A DNA stretch of 64,000 bases from Haloplanus salinarum (GTDB lineage Archaea > Halobacteriota > Halobacteria > Halobacteriales > Haloferacaceae): positions 2,424,987 through 2,488,986 of the forward strand of contig NZ_CP101823.1 in assembly GCF_024498175.1 (NCBI RefSeq), given 5' to 3'. Made by a program: the position numbers and the translations under genes. Within the stretch, counting starts at the first letter, position 1. Every line of letters begins with the position of its first letter. Shown here piece by piece: positions 1 through 8,721 of the stretch. The notes under the pieces are model-generated. The model had not been told where the DNA came from, searched no databases, and saw only the letters and a list, made by a program, of their open reading frames with translations.

Positions 1-1845
1 GGCGTCGAGCGCCTCGTGCGCGCGGCGCTCCTGCCCGTCTGCGTGGCCGCCGGGGTCGTCGTCGTCTCGGGGTTTTTCTTCCCCTGGATCGTCGGCGGCG
101 TCGTGAGCGGCCGGGGGTGGCTCGTCGTCTCCCTGCTCTTTTTCGGCTCCGGACTGGCCTACCTGGCCCTCCTCCCGCTCGACGACCCCGCCGCCGACGC
201 CGACGGCCGGCCGGGCGCACCCTACCTCCTCCGGGTGCGACACGTCGCCTGGCGCAACTGGGCGAGCGGCTTCCTCGCCCGACAGGACCCGATCACGTTC
301 GGCGTCCCGGTGCTGGTCTTCGCGGCCTTCTTCGCCGTTCGGCTCGCCGCCCCGACGGCGACGACGGCGGCCGTCACCGCCGCCGGCGACGTACTGTTCG
401 GCGAGTTCGCCCCGCTTTTCGTCGTGGCGACGTTCCTGGCCGTCTGCTACGCGTTCTTCCTCTTGGTCGGCCCGTGGGGCGCGATCAAACTCGGGGGACC
501 CGACGCGGAGCCGACCTACACCTACCCGACGTACTTCGCGATGGTGTTCACCGCCGGCATCGCCGCCGGCATCGTCTTCTGGGGGCCGGCCGAGTCGCTC
601 TTTCACTACGGGTCGCCACCGCCGGCCGCGGACGTCGCCCCCCGTTCCGACGCCGCCGTCGTCGTCGCCCTGAGTTACGCGTTCTTTCACTGGGGCGTCT
701 CCGCCTGGAGCGCCTACCTCGTGCTCGGCGTGCCCATCGCGTACTTCACGTACCGCCACGGCGCCCCTCTGCGGGTCTCGACGGTGCTGGCGCCGTTCCT
801 CGGCGTCGACGGCCTCGACGGCTACGCCGCGCGGACCGTCGACGTGCTCGCCGTCTTCGCCACCATCGGCGGCGTCGCCACCTCCGTCGCCATCGTCGGC
901 CGGCAGTTCCTCGCCGGCGTCGGCTTCCAGTGGGGGGTCGGCTTCGGCGGCGTCGGCGCCCTCCTCTTCGTCGCCGGCCTCGTCGTCATCTACGGGGTCT
1001 CCGCCGAGAGCGGCGTCCAGCGCGGCATCCGGCGCATCGCCGGCGTCAACCTCCTCCTGTTCGTGCTCTTCGCGGCGCTCCTGCTCGCCGTCGGTCCCCG
1101 CGGGTTCGTCCTCGATACCGGGACCGCGGCCCTCGGGCGGTACGCGGCCGATTTCGTCCCGATGAGCCTCCGGGGCGGCGGGGAGTGGGCCGCCGAGTGG
1201 ACGGTCTGGAACTGGTCGTGGTGGTTCTCCTGGGCGCCCTTCGCCGGCCTCTTTCTCGCCGCGCTCTCGAAGGGGCGACGGGTGCGGACCGTCGTGTTCA
1301 CCGGCGTCGTCGCCACCTCGGCGGCCTCCGTCTGCTGGCACCTCCTGCTCGGCGGGACGGCCCTCGGGCTCCAGCACTCGGGGCGGGTCGACGCGCTCGG
1401 CGCCGTCGCGACGAACGCCGGTGCCGAGGCCGTCGTCGCCTTCCCGGTCTTCGCCGCCCTCCCGCTCAGCCGTCTCCTCATGTTCCTGTTTCTCGCGCTC
1501 ATCGTCGTCTTCATCGTCACCTCGGCGGACACGTCGACGCTCGTCGTCTCCATCCTGGCGACCGAGCGGGGACACGCCCCCACGACCGGCAGCATCGTCT
1601 TCTGGGGGGTGCTCCAGGGCTGTGTCGCCGGCGCCGTGTTGCTGGTCGGCGGCGGCGAGTCGCTACAGACCGCGGCGGTGGCGACCGGCGGCCCCTTCGC
1701 CCTCCTCTCCGTGCTCTCCCTCGTGGGGCTGACCCGGACCTTCCGCCGACACGAGCGGGGGCATCCGACACTCCTCAACCGGGCGGCCGTCGCCCTCGTG
1801 GCGACGCCCCTCGGGCGGTTCGTGCCGTTCGACCGGGAGAACTAG
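1..1845 (+). CDS. BCCT-family betaine/carnitine/choline transporter, probably 5'-incomplete
   Basis: Secondary transporter of the BCCT family, which imports quaternary-ammonium osmolytes such as glycine betaine using Na+ or H+ gradients, a fitting role in a halophile. The polypeptide has about twelve hydrophobic segments. It carries the family hallmarks GIVFWGPAES and the Trp-rich stretch WNWSWWFSWAPF with FLAALSKGRRVR just after it, the classic BCCT signature around TM8. The frame is open to base 1; the first GTG inside is at 16, but it leaves a very short N-terminus, so the true start may lie upstream of the window. The stop codon overlaps the stop of the convergent small membrane gene by 4 bp. 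Substrate cannot be told from sequence alone. Confidence 0.9.
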   Translation, partial: GVERLVRAALLPVCVAAGVVVVSGFFFPWIVGGVVSGRGWLVVSLLFFGSGLAYLALLPLDDPAADADGRPGAPYLLRVRHVAWRNWASGFLARQDPITFGVPVLVFAAFFAVRLAAPTATTAAVTAAGDVLFGEFAPLFVVATFLAVCYAFFLLVGPWGAIKLGGPDAEPTYTYPTYFAMVFTAGIAAGIVFWGPAESLFHYGSPPPAADVAPRSDAAVVVALSYAFFHWGVSAWSAYLVLGVPIAYFTYRHGAPLRVSTVLAPFLGVDGLDGYAARTVDVLAVFATIGGVATSVAIVGRQFLAGVGFQWGVGFGGVGALLFVAGLVVIYGVSAESGVQRGIRRIAGVNLLLFVLFAALLLAVGPRGFVLDTGTAALGRYAADFVPMSLRGGGEWAAEWTVWNWSWWFSWAPFAGLFLAALSKGRRVRTVVFTGVVATSAASVCWHLLLGGTALGLQHSGRVDALGAVATNAGAEAVVAFPVFAALPLSRLLMFLFLALIVVFIVTSADTSTLVVSILATERGHAPTTGSIVFWGVLQGCVAGAVLLVGGGESLQTAAVATGGPFALLSVLSLVGLTRTFRRHERGHPTLLNRAAVALVATPLGRFVPFDREN

Positions 1846-2105
1846 CGCGACCGCTCGACCGGCCGAAGATCGGTCGGCCCCTTGTCGAAACCGAGCCAGA
1901 CGCTCAACAGCGACGCGACGACGAGCAGATACGGGGGGTAGAGTGCGACGGCGACGTAGACTGCCGTCGTCGGCGTGAGGGATCCGGACCGATAGAGCCA
2001 GCCCAGGACGACGAGGCCGAGGACGCCTCCGGCGAGGACGCCGAGTCGGAAGGCGCTCCGTGCGGCCGGGCCGGGTGCGGGCGTCGGGTCGGGATCCACC
2101 GACAT
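1842..2105 (-). CDS. small two-TM hypothetical membrane protein
   Basis: Encodes 87 aa with a Pro-rich N-terminus (about 18 aa) followed by two hydrophobic segments (roughly residues 20-38 and 46-68) and a short charged tail. I do not recognise a named family. It converges on the BCCT transporter, sharing 4 bp at the stops. Small two-helix proteins next to transporters are common in haloarchaea, and a role as an accessory subunit is only a guess. The ATG at 2105 gives the full N-terminus and there is no better alternative. Confidence 0.6.
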   Translation of the reverse strand: MSVDPDPTPAPGPAARSAFRLGVLAGGVLGLVVLGWLYRSGSLTPTTAVYVAVALYPPYLLVVASLLSVWLGFDKGPTDLRPVERSR

Positions 2106-2177
2106 CGATGGCTCGACTACGCGTGCGCACCGGTTAAGCCGACCGATTCCGAGTGGCCGTCTCCCGTCGGGACGGCG

Positions 2178-4133
2178 TCACTGCGTGGCGATTTCGGGTG
2201 ACTCCAGGGAGACGGTGTCGAACCTCGACCGGAGGCACTCGGCCTCCTCGGGGAGCGCCGCCGCGACGACGTAGCGGGCGTGTTCGTCGAAGAACTCGAG
2301 CAGCCCGCGGATGCGCTCGGCGTCGAGCATCTCGATGGCGTCGACGACCACGATCGGTACCGTCGCCGACACGTCGTGGACGAGGTAGCCCGACAGGGCG
2401 ATGACCAGGCCGACCACCTCGCGTTCACTCTTGCTCAGGGTGTCGACCGCGGCGCGGTAGACGGCGCCGTCGTCGGTCGTCCGCACCACCTGCAGGTCGA
2501 AGACCGTCCCGCCGTCCACGTGCCGACGGTCGATCCAGACCCGCTCGATGCCGTCGTAGTCGAGGCGGTCGAGCACGCGCTCCATGCACTCGTTGACCGT
2601 CTCGACGGCCTCGCGCTCGATCCGGTCGATCCGGTCGCGGAGGTCGTCGAGGCGGTCGTCGACGTCCGCCCGTTCCTCGCGGAGCGAGTCGGCCTCCGTC
2701 GCGGCCGCCTCCGCGGCCTCGATTTCGTCCCCGACCGCCGCGAGTTCGCGTTCGAGACGGCCCCGCTCGTACTCCAAGTCGCTCACCTCGCGGTGGCGCT
2801 CCAGCAGGTCGTCGTCGGCCTCGGCCTCGTCGAGGTCCGCCTCCAGGTCGCGGATCCGCTCCTCGGCGGCGTCGATCCGCTCCTCGAGGTCCGAGATCGT
2901 CCGTTCGCGGTCCTCGATCTCCCGTTCGAGGCGTCGCCGCCGATCCTCGAGGTCCGACCGCTCCTCGAGGCGGGTTTCGAGGTCCGACCGCCGCTGCCGG
3001 CACTCCTCGATGCGCGCCTCGACGCTCGATCGCTCCTCCCGTTTCGCCCGGAGGATGGCCTGGACGGCCTCCACCTGCTCGCGGACGTCGGCCCGCTCGA
3101 CCGACTGGCCGCAGGTCCAGCAGGTGATCGACTCCGCGGCCGGGTCGAGTCGGTCGACGACCTCGCCCTCGTCGAACCCCTCGGGCAGCCGGCTATCGGC
3201 GAGGAGCGCCTGGTTCACCTCGACGATCGGCCGCAGGGCGTCGATCGTCTCGTCGAGGCGTCCCTTACGCTCCCGGAGCGCGGAGAGGTCGTCGTCCACG
3301 GCGTCGAGCCGCGATCGGACGCTCTCGCCGCCGAGATCGGCGTCCAGCGCCGACAGCTCCGCCTCGACGGCGTCGAGATCGTCGCGGAGCGACTCGACGG
3401 CGCGTCGCTTGGTGTCCCGGCGGTCGCGGAGGCGCTCTCGTTCCGCGCGGGTGTCGTCGAGGGAATCGAGGAGGTCCTGCGTCGCCTCGGCGGCCGCCCG
3501 GTAGTCCGTCTCCGCGAGCGCCGCCCGTTTCGATTCGAGCCGGTCGCTCACCTCGTCGCGTCGCTCCCGCAGTCGGCGCGCACGGACCTCCAGTTCCGGG
3601 ATTGCGTCGGCTCGCTCGTCGAGGTCCGCGATCCGTTCGTCCAGTTTTGCCCGTCGCTCCCGCAGTCGGTCGATCTCGGCGTCGATCGCCTCGGTGTCGG
3701 CCGGGCGCATGAGCAGTTCGTGGAGGTCGCCGCCGTCGACGACGGCCCGCCGAACGGGGTTGTCCTCGTCGAGGCGGACGAAGCAGTCGACGAGCGTCGC
3801 GTCCGTCGTGTAGGGGGTGGCGTCCTTGACGAGGGTTCGGCCGGCCGCGTCGTCGTCCGCGCTCCCTTCCTGGCGGCCGAGTTCGACCGCGTAGTGCTCG
3901 CCGTCGAGGTCGAGCGTCACCGATCCGGTCTCGGCGCCGCCCCGGAGCGGCGGCGGCGAGCCGCCGAGGACGGCCCCCAGGCTCCCCAGCAGCGACGACT
4001 TGTTCGACGCGTTCTCCCCCGCGACGACCGTGATGCCGGGCTCGAACGTCACCGACGCCCGCTCGATGCCGCCGACGTTCCGGACGCTGACCGTCATCCG
4101 CTCGTCAGCCGCGTTCGACTCGTCGACCGTCAT
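2178..4133 (-). CDS. archaea-specific SMC-related protein (ASRP) with zinc-hook
   Basis: A 651-aa SMC/Rad50-like ATPase. The N-terminal head has a Walker A-like loop GENASNKSS (residues 39-47, Asn replacing the usual Gly before Lys). Two long Glu/Arg-rich coiled coils flank a central CWTC (Cys338, Cys341) resembling the Rad50 zinc hook. The C-terminal head has a signature-like SKSEREVVGL and a Walker B-like IVVVDAIEML. The ATG at 4133 is preferred over an in-frame upstream start at 4250 because it sits just before the conserved start of the head. It lies 97 bp downstream of rdfA on the same strand; rdfA-ASRP pairing recurs in haloarchaea, implying shared function, perhaps in chromosome or cell-shape organisation. 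Biochemical role unproven. Confidence 0.85.
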   Translation of the reverse strand: MTVDESNAADERMTVSVRNVGGIERASVTFEPGITVVAGENASNKSSLLGSLGAVLGGSPPPLRGGAETGSVTLDLDGEHYAVELGRQEGSADDDAAGRTLVKDATPYTTDATLVDCFVRLDEDNPVRRAVVDGGDLHELLMRPADTEAIDAEIDRLRERRAKLDERIADLDERADAIPELEVRARRLRERRDEVSDRLESKRAALAETDYRAAAEATQDLLDSLDDTRAERERLRDRRDTKRRAVESLRDDLDAVEAELSALDADLGGESVRSRLDAVDDDLSALRERKGRLDETIDALRPIVEVNQALLADSRLPEGFDEGEVVDRLDPAAESITCWTCGQSVERADVREQVEAVQAILRAKREERSSVEARIEECRQRRSDLETRLEERSDLEDRRRRLEREIEDRERTISDLEERIDAAEERIRDLEADLDEAEADDDLLERHREVSDLEYERGRLERELAAVGDEIEAAEAAATEADSLREERADVDDRLDDLRDRIDRIEREAVETVNECMERVLDRLDYDGIERVWIDRRHVDGGTVFDLQVVRTTDDGAVYRAAVDTLSKSEREVVGLVIALSGYLVHDVSATVPIVVVDAIEMLDAERIRGLLEFFDEHARYVVAAALPEEAECLRSRFDTVSLESPEIATQ

Positions 4134-4230
4134 TGTGGTGGACCCCGACGTCTCCCGTCGAGTGTATCCGTCGTACGACGGGGCTGGCCTATTACGTTTG
4201 TGCCTGACTGCCGCCGGCGCCGGGGCGGGA

Positions 4231-4839
4231 TCAGCCGTCGCGACACGCACACCCGCCGCGTTCGAGCAGGCGGAGGAGGCGGTACTCCTCGCCGCAGGTC
4301 GTACACGTCACGCGTGCGTCGACCGACACCGACAGTTCCCCGGCCTCCAGGGCGGCCGTCTCGGACAGCCGCGAGAGCTCCCGCTCGGTGACCGCCTCCG
4401 CCCGGCCGAACAGCCCGTAGACGGTGTCGGTGACGGTGCGCTCGTCGACCGACTCCGCCTCCCGGCCGGTGTCCACGTCCGCACACTCCCGGAGGTGCGT
4501 GCGGACGGTGCCGTAGGTGACGAAGTCCTCGCGGAGGCGCTCCACGTCGACGCCGGCGCGCGTCAGTCGGTCCCGAGCCTCCGTGCGCGCCGCGTCGCTC
4601 ACGTCGTCGCCGGTCAACAGCCGGTAGACGTTCGCCGCCTCGTCGTCCAGGAGTTCCATCCCGGCCGCCCGCATCGCCGCCGCGAGCACCTCGCGGTTGA
4701 AGAAGCGTTCGAGGTCACGGAGGCTGTCGCCGCCCGTCCGCCGTCTACGGACCAACCGCTCGGGCAGCGTCGACAGTCCCCGACTGGCACAGACGTCGTC
4801 GATCTTGCAGCCGCCGTCGTCCCCGTCGCCCTCGGCCAT
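4231..4839 (-). CDS. rdfA: rod-determining factor RdfA family protein
   Basis: A 202-aa protein of the haloarchaeal RdfA family, implicated in rod-shaped morphology in Haloferax. Diagnostic features are the N-terminal GCKIDDV, the segment SLRDLERFFNREVL, the motif NVYRLLTGDDVS followed by a helical RTEARDRLTRAGVDV stretch, and a C-terminal zinc-binding region with CTTCGEEY and the tail GGCACRDG. The ATG at 4839 gives the usual family length; the same frame stays open upstream but that part is antisense to the next gene. It lies upstream of the SMC-related gene in the same orientation (97-bp gap), so the two are probably co-expressed. Confidence 0.87.
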   Translation of the reverse strand: MAEGDGDDGGCKIDDVCASRGLSTLPERLVRRRRTGGDSLRDLERFFNREVLAAAMRAAGMELLDDEAANVYRLLTGDDVSDAARTEARDRLTRAGVDVERLREDFVTYGTVRTHLRECADVDTGREAESVDERTVTDTVYGLFGRAEAVTERELSRLSETAALEAGELSVSVDARVTCTTCGEEYRLLRLLERGGCACRDG

Positions 4840-4926
4840 CGTCGGGAGGGGTACGCGAGTCGCCCGGATAAGTTCCGCGCCGCGACCGAGCCAAGGCTTA
4901 ACCCCACCGTGACGAAAGGGGGGACG

Positions 4927-6519
4927 ATGGCGTCGCTCCGCGCTCGCGTCCTCCGACCGTCCGGACCCGAACTCGCGGTGTTCGTCTCCGGGGTCGCCAG
5001 CATGGGTCTGGAGATCCTCGCCGGACGGATCGTCGCCCCGCAGTTCGGCTCCAGCATCTACACCTGGGGGAGCATCATCGCCGTCTTCCTCGCCGCGCTC
5101 TCGCTCGGCTATCACCTCGGCGGACGGCGGGCGGCCGATCGCGCCACCGACGAGCGCCTCGCGTGGCTCCTCCTGGGAACGGCCGCCTACGTCGCGCTCG
5201 TGGTGTTCGCGAGCGACCTCCTGCTGGCGACGGCCGGGGCCGTACCCCTGCCCGGCCGCTTTGCCTCCCTGCCCGCCGTGGCGCTCCTGTTCGGGCCGCC
5301 GACGTACCTGCTGGGGTTCATCAGCCCCTACGCCGCCGAACTCTCCGAGACGGAGGGCGTGGGGGCGGCGTCGGGTCACGTCTACGCCGTCGGCACCGTC
5401 GGCAGCATCGTCGGCGCTTTCGGGACGACGTTCGTCCTGATCCCCGCGCTCGGGGTGGAGGCCATCGGCGTCGGCTTCGGGCTGTTGCTCGTCGCGACGG
5501 CGCTGTGGCTCACCTGGCGGGGCGGCCGACGGGAGCCGACCGTCGCGAGCGTCGTCGTCGCCCTGCTGGTCGTCGGCGCCGGCTTCAGCGGCACGCTGGG
5601 CGTCTCGCCCGGCGGGCCCGTCCTCCACCAGACACAGACGCCCTACCAGGAACTCGAGGTCACCCAACTCGGCGACGTGCGGACGCTGTACCTCGACGGC
5701 CAGCCCCACAGCGCGATGGACGTCTCCGATCCCGACCGCCACGTCTTCGATTACACACGCTACTTCCATCTCCCCATGCTCATGACCGAGGACGTCGACC
5801 GGGTGCTGTTCGTCGGCGGCGGCGGGTTCACCGGCCCCAAGCACTTCGCCGAGGCGTACGACGTCACCGTCGACGTGGCCGAGATCGACCCGGCGGTGAT
5901 CGGGGCCGCGAAACGCTACTTCGACCTCGAGGAGTCCGAGCGACTGAACGTCCACAACACGGGCGGTCGACAGTTCCTCCGGGAGACGGACCACACCTAC
6001 GATCTGATCGTCCTCGACGCCTACAAGAAGGACAAGGTCCCCTTCCAGTTGACCACCGTCGAGTTCATGCGCCTCGCCGAGTCGCGACTCGACGACGACG
6101 GCGTCCTCTTCGCCAACCTGATCTCCGCCCCCAGCGGCCCGGCCTCGAAGTTCTACCGCGCGGAGTACAAGACGATGGCGCGGGTCTACCCGCAGGTGTA
6201 CACCTTCCCCACGGCGGAGGGGAGCGCCGTCCAGAACGTGGAGGTCGTCGCCACGAAGTCGGACGAACGGCTCACCGAGGATGCGCTACGGCGGCGAAAC
6301 GACCGGCGGGAGATCGGGATCGACCTCCGCCGGGAGATCGGATACTACCGGCCGCCGCCGCCGACCGACGACGTGCCAGTCCTCCGGGACGACCGGGCGC
6401 CGGTCGACGCCCTCCTCGACCCGATGGTCGGCCGTCGGTACGTGGTCCAGCGAACCGCCGAGAACGGGACGGAAGCGCCGGCACGTCGCCGGCGCGGCCG
6501 CTCGCCGGTTGGCGTCTGA
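4927..6519 (+). CDS. membrane-anchored (fused MFS-like) spermidine synthase-like protein
   Basis: 530 aa. The first 210 residues hold about six or seven hydrophobic helices. The C-terminal half is a class I methyltransferase-fold, spermidine-synthase-like domain: VLFVGGGGFTGPKHF (glycine-rich nucleotide loop), VAEIDPAVI (acidic residue after strand 2) and DLIVLDAYKKDKVPF (motif around the aminopropyl-transfer site). Such fused proteins are widespread in haloarchaea; whether they make polyamines is unknown. The ATG at 4927 follows the GGGGACG ribosome-binding-like stretch and begins just before the first helix. It is divergent from rdfA. Its TGA shares its last base with palindromic element R1. 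Confidence 0.85.
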   Translation: MASLRARVLRPSGPELAVFVSGVASMGLEILAGRIVAPQFGSSIYTWGSIIAVFLAALSLGYHLGGRRAADRATDERLAWLLLGTAAYVALVVFASDLLLATAGAVPLPGRFASLPAVALLFGPPTYLLGFISPYAAELSETEGVGAASGHVYAVGTVGSIVGAFGTTFVLIPALGVEAIGVGFGLLLVATALWLTWRGGRREPTVASVVVALLVVGAGFSGTLGVSPGGPVLHQTQTPYQELEVTQLGDVRTLYLDGQPHSAMDVSDPDRHVFDYTRYFHLPMLMTEDVDRVLFVGGGGFTGPKHFAEAYDVTVDVAEIDPAVIGAAKRYFDLEESERLNVHNTGGRQFLRETDHTYDLIVLDAYKKDKVPFQLTTVEFMRLAESRLDDDGVLFANLISAPSGPASKFYRAEYKTMARVYPQVYTFPTAEGSAVQNVEVVATKSDERLTEDALRRRNDRREIGIDLRREIGYYRPPPPTDDVPVLRDDRAPVDALLDPMVGRRYVVQRTAENGTEAPARRRRGRSPVGV

Positions 6520-6600
6520 TACGGATTATTGTAACCGTTTACCGGCGGTTCGCCGGGCTGTCCAGGCGAACCATCGGTACTGGCTTACAATAAACAGTAT
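6519..6600 (-). repeat. palindromic element R1 (82 bp, stop-codon-overlapping family)
   Basis: 82-bp element; its reverse complement aligns end to end with R2 at 18754-18835 and R4 at 33411-33492. It has terminal inverted repeats of the form ATAC(T/G)G.TTATTGTA and an inner hairpin CCGGCGGTTCGCC / GGCGAACCATCGG with a 10-nt loop. The first base is the A of the TGA stop of the spermidine-synthase-like gene. It lies between that gene and the convergent cold-shock gene. Confidence 0.85.
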
Positions 6601-6620
6601 GAGGGAATACGGACGTGATC

Positions 6621-6636
6621 GTCACCGCGAGGTGAC
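6621..6636 (-). terminator. hairpin downstream of cspA
   Basis: Perfect 6-bp stem GTCACC-GCGA-GGTGAC, 14 nt past the stop of the minus-strand cold-shock gene. There is no strong T-run, so a termination role is tentative. Confidence 0.35.
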
Positions 6637-6649
6637 GGCCTCGTCGTGT

Positions 6650-6844
6650 TTAAACCCGAACGACGTTCGTCGCGCGGGGGCCCTTGGGGGCCTGTTCGAT
6701 GTCGAATTCGATCTCGGTCCCCTCGGTCAGATCCTCACCGCCGACGTCCTCCATGTGGAAGAAAACGTCCTCGTCAGCATCCTCAGTATCGATGAAACCG
6801 TAGCCGCCAGTGTCGTTGAAGAAATCAACCTTACCGTTTGCCAT
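6650..6844 (-). CDS. cspA: cold-shock domain protein
   Basis: 64-aa OB-fold cold-shock protein that binds single-stranded RNA/DNA as a chaperone. It shows GKVDFFNDTGGYGFI (RNP1-like, aromatic KxxFF and GYGFI) and DVFFHMEDV (RNP2-like), and ends in a short ATNVVRV strand. The length is typical. The ATG at 6844 is preceded by GCTTAACAG at about 6872-6880, a TATA-like box at the spacing expected for a nearly leaderless transcript. It is rich in Asp/Glu relative to bacterial Csp, as in other halophiles. The 215 bp up to the Hsp20 stop hold no gene that I can support. Confidence 0.95.
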   Translation of the reverse strand: MANGKVDFFNDTGGYGFIDTEDADEDVFFHMEDVGGEDLTEGTEIEFDIEQAPKGPRATNVVRV

Positions 6845-7059
6845 TGCGTCTACGACGAGCCCGGGTGTACTGTTAAGCGTTCCGCATTCGTCCGTGAAAC
6901 GGCCGTCGGATCGTTCGAATATGCGAAAATGAACCGTCACATCGAACGAACGACGTTTCGGAACTTCGAACCGTATTCGTCGCCCGTAGCGTCGAACCCG
7001 GGCGTCGAAACCACGTTTTCGTCGGTTTCGTGTGACGATCGATCCGTCGACGGTCGGCG

Positions 7060-7428
7060 CTACGTCCGGATCTCGATTTCGGTCCCTTGGGTCGCCTCGG
7101 CCATCACCGGCAACCGGACTTCGAGGATGCCGTTGGTGTACTGCGCCGTGATCTCCTCGTCGTCGACCGTCTTCGGGAAGCGGAACCGGCGGTGATACGT
7201 CCTGCGCTCCCCGCGTTGCTCGTCCGCGTGTTCGGCGGCGACGTTGAGGACGGGGTCGTCCCAAGAGACGGTGATCTCCGCGGGATCGAAGCCCGGCATC
7301 TCGACGCTCAGGACGAACTCGTCGTCCTCCTCGTACAGTTCGTAGTCGTTGCGACCCGTCTCGAACAGTCGGCTCGGGAAGTCGGTGCTCTGGAGCCAGG
7401 AGTTCGCTGGACTGGTCGGGAGGGACAT
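7060..7428 (-). CDS. Hsp20/alpha-crystallin family small heat-shock protein
   Basis: 122-aa small heat-shock protein, an ATP-independent holdase. The alpha-crystallin domain covers about residues 25-122: EDDEFVLSVEMPGF, the strand pair around ITVSWDDPVLNVAAE, YHRRFRFPKTVD and the conserved NGILEVRLP. It ends in TEIEIRT, an IxI-like anchor. The upstream region carries AT-rich TATA candidates and GAGGTGA 6 nt before ATG, so this mRNA probably has a short leader with a Shine-Dalgarno site, unlike most neighbours. The cold-shock gene next downstream suggests a small stress-response cluster. Confidence 0.93.
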   Translation of the reverse strand: MSLPTSPANSWLQSTDFPSRLFETGRNDYELYEEDDEFVLSVEMPGFDPAEITVSWDDPVLNVAAEHADEQRGERRTYHRRFRFPKTVDDEEITAQYTNGILEVRLPVMAEATQGTEIEIRT

Positions 7429-7434
7429 GGGTGG

Positions 7435-7495
7435 TCACCTCGCGTCCAGTAGGACGTTGTTTGTGGTTCGTAATAAATCTTGGTATAAAGAGAAC
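7435..7495 (-). promoter_or_regulatory. hsp20 promoter and ribosome-binding site
   Basis: On the minus strand: TTTATACC and GATTTATTACG as TATA-box candidates, then GCGAGGTGACC just ahead of the ATG at 7428. Two possible TATA boxes could allow basal and heat-induced starts; this is inference. The rest of the gap to 7720 is AT-rich and shows no gene. Confidence 0.5.
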
Positions 7496-7720
7496 TTCGA
7501 GGAAGTTTCTGAATGGCTGTCGAAGTTCGGTGGAAAGCGTAGAAGCCGCGTTCGGTCGTCTGTTTCCGAACATCCGTGACATCATATCACATTATAAAAT
7601 TCTCGTATAGTTTATTTTGGGCGGAACTCGGGCAGCAAAATGGGACGGCCTCGGCACTCACGAGTCAGGATCTATCCATAGTGGATGTGTTTAGCACGGC
7701 TATAGAGCCCGTTCGTTCCG

Positions 7721-8191
7721 TTACTGTTCGTCCAGCATCTGGATGCCTTGCTCCACGATCGCCTCGGTCACGAACAGGCTCGTCTCACGTTGGAGTGCCC
7801 GCATGAGTGCCGCCGCCTCGTCTCTATCTAGTAATTCCCGAGCGTAACCGAGCGCGATGACGCCGATAGAGCCGTGCACTTCGATGCCCGCGTCGGATGC
7901 TGCCTCTCTGGCAGCGAGGTCGTCGGTTAGGAGAACGACTCCCCGCTCTTCAGCGACCGCAATCGCGGCGCGTTCTCCGGCGTCCAGTTTTTCAGTTACG
8001 ACGCGGCTTTCATCGGCTTCGATGAGTTCGTATGAGAGGTCGGCCAACCCGTCGGGAACACCACCGGCCTCGACTTCCTTGGAAACCGTCTCTGGAACGA
8101 GGAGTGTATCAAACGTGGCGAACAGTTCGAGCGAATCGATTTCGGCGAGGTGAATGAGCGGTCCTGTATCAGAGACAGCCGCAAGCGTCAC
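7721..8191 (-). CDS. PIN-domain toxin-like protein (DUF3368/VapC-like)
   Basis: 156-aa PIN-like nuclease. N-terminal VSDTGPLIHLAEI is the usual DUF3368 start with the first metal-binding Asp. GERAAIAVAEERGVVLLTDDLAAREAA carries the central Glu and paired Asp residues. VHGSIGVIALG follows. PIN toxins cut tRNA or rRNA. The ATG overlaps the upstream antitoxin stop by 4 bp (ATGA), the classic coupling of a toxin-antitoxin operon with antitoxin first. Target unknown. Confidence 0.85.
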   Translation of the reverse strand: MTLAAVSDTGPLIHLAEIDSLELFATFDTLLVPETVSKEVEAGGVPDGLADLSYELIEADESRVVTEKLDAGERAAIAVAEERGVVLLTDDLAAREAASDAGIEVHGSIGVIALGYARELLDRDEAAALMRALQRETSLFVTEAIVEQGIQMLDEQ

Positions 8192-8439
8192 GCGTTCAAA
8201 CCCCAGTCGACATCTTCCTCAACAACCTCACGCTCTCGCTCCGCTCGCTCGACTTTCGTCCGACCGACACGTTCGATTGTTTCCCCGCGGTCGAGTTCGC
8301 CGTCGAGGTACTGTGCGAGCACGAGGTCCTCCCACAGGTCTTCGAGACCGCGTTCGAGTGCCCGCTCGAGTACTTCGGACTCCGGAAGACCGCGGGCTTC
8401 AGCGATCTCTCGAACCCGGTCGGTGATCTCGGCGGCCAT
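8188..8439 (-). CDS. putative antitoxin partner of the PIN toxin
   Basis: 83-aa mostly helical, highly charged protein: ITDRVREIAEARGLPESEVLERALERGLEDLWEDL looks like a ribbon-helix-helix/UPF0175-type DNA-binding start, followed by a Glu/Arg-rich tail that would wrap the toxin. First gene of a two-gene operon. A TATA-like GATTTAAGAACA about 27 nt upstream makes the transcript nearly leaderless. Family placement rests mainly on context. Confidence 0.75.
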   Translation of the reverse strand: MAAEITDRVREIAEARGLPESEVLERALERGLEDLWEDLVLAQYLDGELDRGETIERVGRTKVERAEREREVVEEDVDWGLNA

Positions 8440-8473
8440 ACCGTATGATTGCTCGGCAATGTTCTTAAATCCG
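8440..8473 (-). promoter_or_regulatory. promoter of toxin-antitoxin operon
   Basis: GATTTAAGAACA at about 8461-8472 on the minus strand is centred about 27 nt from the antitoxin ATG at 8439. The next 250 bp to 8721 hold no gene that I can support. Confidence 0.5.
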
Positions 8474-8721
8474 TGTCTGCCTGCCCGACGACAATCTGAC
8501 CGGGCCTATGTCTACCGTGGCCACAACCAGATACCCTTAGGCACTGAGTCTACCGTCAAAAATGGCGGCCTCGGTACTCATAGGGCTCGTCGTCGTCGGG
8601 TGCCACCCCGACTCGGAGTGGTGCGCTCGTCATCGGCCGGTGGACCGTCCGGGGTGGAGGCCCAAACGGGTTTCCCTCCGACGCCGCCGTGGGGCCTCGT
8701 CGCCCGGACGGGGTGGCGACA

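Noticed and set aside
117-2201. Very long Arg-rich or Ser-rich ORFs overlapping real genes in other frames
   Set aside because: High-GC sequence keeps antisense and shifted frames open; these lack motifs and overlap clear genes, so they are shadows.
6882-7059. Possible small gene between cspA and hsp20
   Set aside because: No ORF with supported start or composition; treated as promoter region.
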